From Mycolicibacterium aurum (lineage in GTDB: Bacteria > Actinomycetota > Actinomycetes > Mycobacteriales > Mycobacteriaceae): 64,000 nt of DNA. The DNA lies in the NCBI GenBank assembly GCA_900078775.1, contig LT549889.1, positions 3,286,001-3,350,000 of the forward strand, given 5' to 3'. Positions 57,133 through 64,000 of this stretch are shown piece by piece (within the stretch, counting starts at the first letter, position 1; every line of letters starts with the position of its first letter). The notes beneath the pieces were generated by a model. It did not search any database. It was not told the DNA's origin and saw only the letters and a program-made list of their open reading frames with translations. The position numbers and the translations under genes were made by a program.

Positions 57133-59139
57133 TCAGTCGTCGCGGGAGTGCCGGCCGCGGGTCGGGTGGGCGTGCCGGCCCGCCGGTAGCTCGTCCTCGG
57201 TGACCGACGCCGGGGGTTCGGTCGGCTGCAGCCAACCCTGGGCCGCACGGTGGAAGCCGCTGCGGATGGGGTGTTCCGGCGGGGTCAGCCAATCGTCGAG
57301 CATGCCGCGCCACGCGGGCTCGGGCTCGGGTTCCGTTTCGGGGCCGGCCGGTTCGGCCGGTTCCTCGATCGGGTGCACCCAGGTCTCCACCGGGCCCGGG
57401 TGCCAGACCTCGGCCGGGGCGGGCAGCGGATGCTCGACGTGCACGTACAACCGGTCGGTGGTCGGGGCGTCCGGATCCTCCGCGTCCGCCGGCTCGTCCG
57501 CGACGGCGGGGACGATGTCGGTGGGCGGATCCGCCGGGGCCCCCGGCTGCCAGTCGACGGTGTACTCGATGTAGTCGTCCTCCTCGTCCCAGCTCTCGTC
57601 CAGGGAGTGCTCCTGCACGGCGGATAGGGCCGGCGCGGGGGACGCGGCCGGGGCGGAACCGGTGGCGAACCCACGCAGGAAGATCGCGCCCGCCACCCCG
57701 AACAGCGCGACGAAGGCGGGCAGCAGCAGCGACTGGGACAGCGCCTCGGAGAACGGGCCGAACAGAAAGCGCGGCAGTTCGGGGGCCGGGCCCTCCCCGC
57801 GCACCGGCGCCCCCGCACCGGACAGCTCGGCGTTGATCCGGCTGGTCATGAACGCCGCCATGGCCGCGCTGCCCAGCACCGCGCCGACCTGCCGGGTGGT
57901 GTTGTACACCCCGGATCCGGCGCCGGCCGATTCCGGCGGCAGGTTGCGGGTGGCGGTCGCGGCCAGTGGCGACCAGACGAACGACATGCCGATGCCCATG
58001 AAGATCAGTGGCAACACCAGCCGCCAGATCGGGGTCGCCGGGGTCAGGTCGACCGACAGCCAGGTCAGGCCGATGGCCAGCATGGAGAACCCGAACCCGA
58101 TGATGGGCGCGGGATGGGCGCGGTCGACGATCCGGCCGACCAGCGGGGCCAGCACCCCGGAGGCGATCGCCATCGGCGCGGTCAGCAGCGCCGCCCCGGT
58201 GTAGGTCAGTCCCGCCACGATCGGCGCGAAGAACATCACCGGCAAGATCATCGCGGTGACCGCGAAGCTGATGACGGCCACGCCGACGGTGGACAGCGTG
58301 AAGTCGCGGTCGGCGAAGATGCCCAGCGGGATGAGCGGTTCGCGCGGGTTGACCGACTGCCAGTAGACGAACACCACCATGAGTGCGGCCCCGGTGGCCA
58401 GCACCGCCCAGATCCACGGCGCCCAGTCGTGCGACTGCCCCTCCTGCAGCCCGAACACGATGAGGAACATCGCCAGACCGGACAGTGCCACGCCGAGGAC
58501 GTCGAAGTCGTGGTTGGTGGTGGGCAGGGTGGGCACCAGCCAGTACGCCAACCCGAGGCCGACGAGGCCGATCGGGACGTTGACGAAGAAGATCCACTGC
58601 CAGCCCAGCCCGTCGACCAGCAGGCCGCCGGCGATCGGGCCGACCAGCGTCGCGACGCCGGCGGTGGCGCCCCACACACTCATCGCCACCCCGCGCCCGG
58701 CGGACGGGAAGATCCGGGTGATCAGCGACAGCGTCTGCGGGGTGAGCAGCGCGGCGCCGAAGCCCTGCACCACCCGGGCCGCGATGAGCATCTCGATCGA
58801 CCCGGACAACCCGCACCACAGCGAGGCGGCGGTGAACACCGCCAACCCGATCAGATAGAGGTTCTTCGGCCCGAACCGGTCACCGAGCCGGCCGGCCACC
58901 AACAGTGGGACGGCGTAGGCGAGCAGATAGGCGCTGGTCACCCAGATGACACCGTCGTAGTCGGTGCCCAGCACCTCCATGATCCGCTTGTTGGCGACGG
59001 CCACGATGGTGGAGTCGACCAGGATCATGAAGAAGCCGACAAGCATCGCCCACAGGGCGTGCCAGGGGTTGGCGGAACCGGCCCCCACGGTCAGCCGGGG
59101 AGCCACGGGCGCGGGTCGCACAGAACGGTAGTCGGACAT
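57133..59139 (-). CDS. MFS drug exporter, DHA2 (14-TM) family (Rv1250-like) with long acidic tail
   Basis: A 668-residue exporter, longer than Rv1250 (579 aa). TM1 carries [12 protein letters not shown] (L-D-x-T motif D1 form), the loop 2-3 motif A is [13 protein letters not shown], and motif C is in [18 protein letters not shown]. About 14 helices run to residue 500. The C-terminal 150 residues are disordered, acidic and Pro/Glu-rich ([19 protein letters not shown]), with [12 protein letters not shown], and end in a His/Arg-rich [13 protein letters not shown]. The substrate is unknown. The tail may be regulatory. Confidence 0.92.
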   Translation of the reverse strand: MSDYRSVRPAPVAPRLTVGAGSANPWHALWAMLVGFFMILVDSTIVAVANKRIMEVLGTDYDGVIWVTSAYLLAYAVPLLVAGRLGDRFGPKNLYLIGLAVFTAASLWCGLSGSIEMLIAARVVQGFGAALLTPQTLSLITRIFPSAGRGVAMSVWGATAGVATLVGPIAGGLLVDGLGWQWIFFVNVPIGLVGLGLAYWLVPTLPTTNHDFDVLGVALSGLAMFLIVFGLQEGQSHDWAPWIWAVLATGAALMVVFVYWQSVNPREPLIPLGIFADRDFTLSTVGVAVISFAVTAMILPVMFFAPIVAGLTYTGAALLTAPMAIASGVLAPLVGRIVDRAHPAPIIGFGFSMLAIGLTWLSVDLTPATPIWRLVLPLIFMGIGMSFVWSPLAATATRNLPPESAGAGSGVYNTTRQVGAVLGSAAMAAFMTSRINAELSGAGAPVRGEGPAPELPRFLFGPFSEALSQSLLLPAFVALFGVAGAIFLRGFATGSAPAASPAPALSAVQEHSLDESWDEEDDYIEYTVDWQPGAPADPPTDIVPAVADEPADAEDPDAPTTDRLYVHVEHPLPAPAEVWHPGPVETWVHPIEEPAEPAGPETEPEPEPAWRGMLDDWLTPPEHPIRSGFHRAAQGWLQPTEPPASVTEDELPAGRHAHPTRGRHSRDD

Positions 59140-59255
59140 CTACTTCGTCATCGGGGAGAACGGCGGCATCGGAGGCCGGGGATCAGCCCGACGCTACGGA
59201 CCCACCCGAATCCCGACAAGTCGGAGACGGTCACATCCGCGCCCCGAACGCCGAC

Positions 59256-60512
59256 TCAGGCGGGTTCGGCCAGCGGGTCACCGAGAACGGTGAGGTCGTC
59301 GCCCTCGTCCTCGGCGGCGGGGCGCGCCGACACACCGACACACAGCATCGCGGTCAGGGCCACGGCGGCACCGACCAGCATCACCACCGCCAGGGCCAAC
59401 TCGTCGTTGCCCAGCACACCGACCACCGGCGCGGTCACCGCGCCGAGCCCGAACTGGGCGGCACCCAGCAGCGCGGCCGAGGTCCCCGCGGCGTCGTGGT
59501 GCCGGGACAACGCCACCGCCGACGCGTTCGGCAGTACCAGCCCCATCGCGCCCAGGATCACCATCACCGGGCCCAGGAAGCCGGCCAGACCCCCGATCCC
59601 GGTGACGGCCAGCAGCAGGAAGACCGCACCGGCGGCCACGGAGACGATCAGCGCGACCCGCAGCACCGCCTGCGGGGTGAACCGGCGCAGCAGCACCACA
59701 TTGGATTGCGTCGCCCCGATCAACACGATCGCGCCGGCGGCGAACACCAGCGCGAAGGACTGCTGACCCATGCCGTAAGCGCCCTGCAGCACGAACGGCG
59801 CCGCCGAGATATAGCCGAACAGGCCCGCCATGCTCAGCGCCGCCACCAGCACCAGGGTGACGAACCGGAAATCGCGCAGCAGCTCCCCGTAGGTGGAGAC
59901 GATGGAGCGCACGTGCAGCGGCCGGCGCCGCGCCGGGGGCAGCGTCTCCGGCAGTGCCAGCGCCGCGAGCAGCAGCAGCAACCCGGCCAGCACCACCAGC
60001 ACCGCGAACACCCAGTGCCAGGACGCCTTGAGCAGCACCACCGCGCCCAGCGACGGTGCGATGACCGGCGCGACGCCGAGCACCAGGATGAGCCGGGACA
60101 TCACGGTGGCCGCGGCGGAGTCCACGTAGAGGTCGCCGACGACGGCGACGGCCACCACCGCCGCGGCGGCGGCACCGAAGCCCTGCAGCACCCGGCCGGC
60201 GCCGAGCACCCCGATGTTGGGCGCGAACAGGCAGACCAGCGAGGCCAGCATGTGCAGCACGATGCCCGCCATCAGCGGCGCCCGCCGCCCCAGGGAATCC
60301 GACAGCGGCCCGATCACCAGCTGCCCGAACGCCAGCCCGGCCAGGGTGCCCGTCAGCGTCAGCTGCACCACCGCCGAGGTGACCGACAGGTCCTCGGCGA
60401 TGCCCGGCAGCGCGGGCAGATACATGTCTATGGTCAGCGGGCCGAGCGCAACCATCAACCCCAGAACGGTGATCATCCGGAGCCTGCTGGGCGCCACTGG
60501 CTCGCTCGTCAC
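59256..60512 (-). CDS. MFS exporter of the Bcr/CflA type
   Basis: About 418 residues with 12 TM helices. The Bcr/CflA signature is clear: LGPLTIDMYLPALPGIAEDL in TM1, LAFGQLVIGPLSDSLGRRAP as motif A, and GRVLQGFGAAAAAVVAVAVVGDLY. The start is uncertain: GTG at 60512 gives a short leader before the family core, and GTG at 60530 is possible. It would export drugs, dipeptides or sugars. The upstream MFS exporter gene and this one are in the same direction with 116 bp between, and show no sign of being one operon. Confidence 0.9.
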   Translation of the reverse strand: MTSEPVAPSRLRMITVLGLMVALGPLTIDMYLPALPGIAEDLSVTSAVVQLTLTGTLAGLAFGQLVIGPLSDSLGRRAPLMAGIVLHMLASLVCLFAPNIGVLGAGRVLQGFGAAAAAVVAVAVVGDLYVDSAAATVMSRLILVLGVAPVIAPSLGAVVLLKASWHWVFAVLVVLAGLLLLLAALALPETLPPARRRPLHVRSIVSTYGELLRDFRFVTLVLVAALSMAGLFGYISAAPFVLQGAYGMGQQSFALVFAAGAIVLIGATQSNVVLLRRFTPQAVLRVALIVSVAAGAVFLLLAVTGIGGLAGFLGPVMVILGAMGLVLPNASAVALSRHHDAAGTSAALLGAAQFGLGAVTAPVVGVLGNDELALAVVMLVGAAVALTAMLCVGVSARPAAEDEGDDLTVLGDPLAEPA

Positions 60513-60705
60513 GCCCAGGGATGTTGCCACGACAGGTCGCAGCGCCGGCCACCGGTCATTTGTTCCCGCGACCCGGCGTGACAACAGTCACCGGCGCCGG
60601 ACTTGACCGTCGGGCACCCGGAGTGGGCCCCCGCTCGTTGAGAGGGCACTAGCCTGGGTATCCGGGTCCCGGGAGTCTTTCCGGGGATGCGAGGGGAGAA
60701 CGCCG

Positions 60706-61455
60706 ATGAACGCTCGTTCCAGCAAGAAGAACCTGCCCGCGGTGCGTGAGGGGGCCGACGAGGATCCGGGCGCGGTCGCCAAGCTGCTGTCCCACGTCCT
60801 GGAGCGCAGCACCCGGCTGCAGGGCCCGGCGGTCACCGCCTACGTCAACCGGTTGCGCGAGGGCCGGCCGGACGCCTCCCCCGCCGATATCGTCACCGCC
60901 CTGGAGAAGCACTATCTGGCCGCGGTGATGGCCAGCGGTGCCGCGGTGGGTTCGGCCGCGGCGTTCCCGGGCATCGGCACGCTGGCCGCGATGGGCGCGG
61001 TCGCCGGCGAGACCCTGGTGTTCCTGGAGGCGACCGCGGTGTTCGCGCTCGCCGTCGCCGAGGTGCACGGGGTGCCGGCCGATCACCGCGAGCGCCGCCG
61101 CGCGCTGGTGCTGGCCGTGCTGGTCGGCGAGGACAGCAAGCACGCGGTGGCCGATCTGCTCGGCACCGGCCGCACCAGCGGGGCCTGGATGTCCGACGGG
61201 GCCGCGACGCTGCCGCTGCCCGCGGTCGCGCAGTTGAACAACCGGCTGTTGCGGTACTTCGTGAAGCGCTACACCCTCAAGCGCGGCGCGATGGCGTTCG
61301 GCAAGTTGCTGCCGGTCGGTATCGGCGCCGTGGTGGGTGGCGTCGGGAACCGGATGATGGGCAAGCGGATCATCGAGAACGCCCGGCTGGCCTTCGGCAA
61401 CCCACCGGCGCGGTGGCCCTCGACCCTGCACATGCTGCCCTCCGCGCAGCCGTGA
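60706..61455 (+). CDS. Conserved mycobacterial membrane-associated protein (Rv1249c-like)
   Basis: A 249-residue protein. A charged N-terminal helical region (residues 1-65) precedes a Gly/Ala-rich hydrophobic segment (AAVMASGAAVGSAAAFPGIGTLAAMGAVAGETLVF), probably one or two membrane helices. A second weak hydrophobic stretch lies near GIGAVVGGVGNRMMG. The pattern is consistent with an EcsC-like or unnamed membrane protein; no function assigned. GAGGGGAG at 60691-60698 supports the ATG. A TAGCCT box at 60650-60655 gives a 40-50 nt leader, unlike the leaderless genes nearby. It precedes kgd, as Rv1249c does. Confidence 0.85.
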   Translation: MNARSSKKNLPAVREGADEDPGAVAKLLSHVLERSTRLQGPAVTAYVNRLREGRPDASPADIVTALEKHYLAAVMASGAAVGSAAAFPGIGTLAAMGAVAGETLVFLEATAVFALAVAEVHGVPADHRERRRALVLAVLVGEDSKHAVADLLGTGRTSGAWMSDGAATLPLPAVAQLNNRLLRYFVKRYTLKRGAMAFGKLLPVGIGAVVGGVGNRMMGKRIIENARLAFGNPPARWPSTLHMLPSAQP

Positions 61456-61606
61456 ACCGGCCCGGCGCCGGTTCACTTATCTAGATATGTCGGCCGGTAG
61501 CTCGAGGCGTTAGCCTTAAGCGGCCGAGTGCGGAAAATCAAAAACCAGCGGCGGGTGTGTCGGACGACGTCTGCCGCGACAGACGGAATTGAGGCGAATA
61601 GCTGCT

Positions 61607-64000
<2,394 letters not shown>

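Overview
The window is GC-rich, densely coded chromosomal DNA from a mycobacterium, most likely an environmental or rapid-growing Mycolicibacterium-type species. Evidence: tap, kgd, cyp130, lprB/lprC/lprE, irtA/irtB, oppBCDA and an Rv1264-type adenylate cyclase all occur together, GTG starts are common, and TANNNT -10 boxes repeatedly sit 6-8 nt before the start codon. Gene order follows, with insertions, the M. tuberculosis Rv1284-to-Rv1248c block (synteny recalled from knowledge, not computed). No tRNA, rRNA, insertion sequence, prophage or CRISPR array was seen, and only one gap exceeds 300 bp (45502-46038).

Layout. 1-3.4 kb: the start of an MFS exporter (cut by the window edge), a beta-carbonic anhydrase, a two-component system and a small Pro-rich exported protein. 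3.6-9.0 kb: the oppBCDA peptide importer operon. 9.0-11.5 kb: an alpha/beta hydrolase and a DszC/acyl-CoA-dehydrogenase-like monooxygenase. 11.6-15.4 kb: an SbcD/SbcC-like DNA repair pair in which the nuclease reading frame is broken at a C run. 15.5-21 kb: a SixA-like phosphatase, lipoproteins LprC/LprB and a heterodimeric ABC exporter. 21-25 kb: a stand-alone molybdopterin oxidoreductase, a ribbon-helix-helix-like protein with repeats at its own start, a small membrane protein and an AIM24-family protein.

25-28.2 kb: a copper module, with a DUF305 Met/His-rich lipoprotein divergent from copZ-copA and an inverted repeat between them. 28.2-34.3 kb: an Rv1264-type adenylate cyclase, two different uracil/hypoxanthine-DNA glycosylases, an L7/L12-CTD-like mini-protein, a HIT protein, F420- and flavin-type oxidoreductases, and the Tap efflux pump. 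34.4-39.8 kb: a large ATPase-LuxR regulator, a GlcD-like FAD oxidase and an aldehyde dehydrogenase. 39.8-45.5 kb: the irtA-irtB siderophore importer behind an IdeR-box-like sequence, divergent from a secreted protein of unknown function.

46-51.3 kb: cyp130-tetR, an acyltransferase, the DEAD-box helicase deaD and lprE. 51.4-57.1 kb: a large Cas4-like/RNase H-like/SF1 helicase fusion, a second FAD oxidase and a terpenoid-cyclase-fold-like protein. 57.1-60.5 kb: two MFS exporters. 60.7-64 kb: an Rv1249c-like protein and the first 798 codons of kgd, which runs off the window end.

The most notable points are: the frame break in the SbcD-like nuclease; three 8-bp-phased TTACA/TGTAA repeats at the start of the RHH-like gene; leaderless-type promoters at about a dozen genes, two of which have the -10 box built on the upstream gene's stop codon; the Cas4/RNaseH/helicase fusion; and the irt locus with its putative IdeR box shared with an uncharacterised exported protein. 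Nothing here clearly amounts to a novel defence or mobile system.
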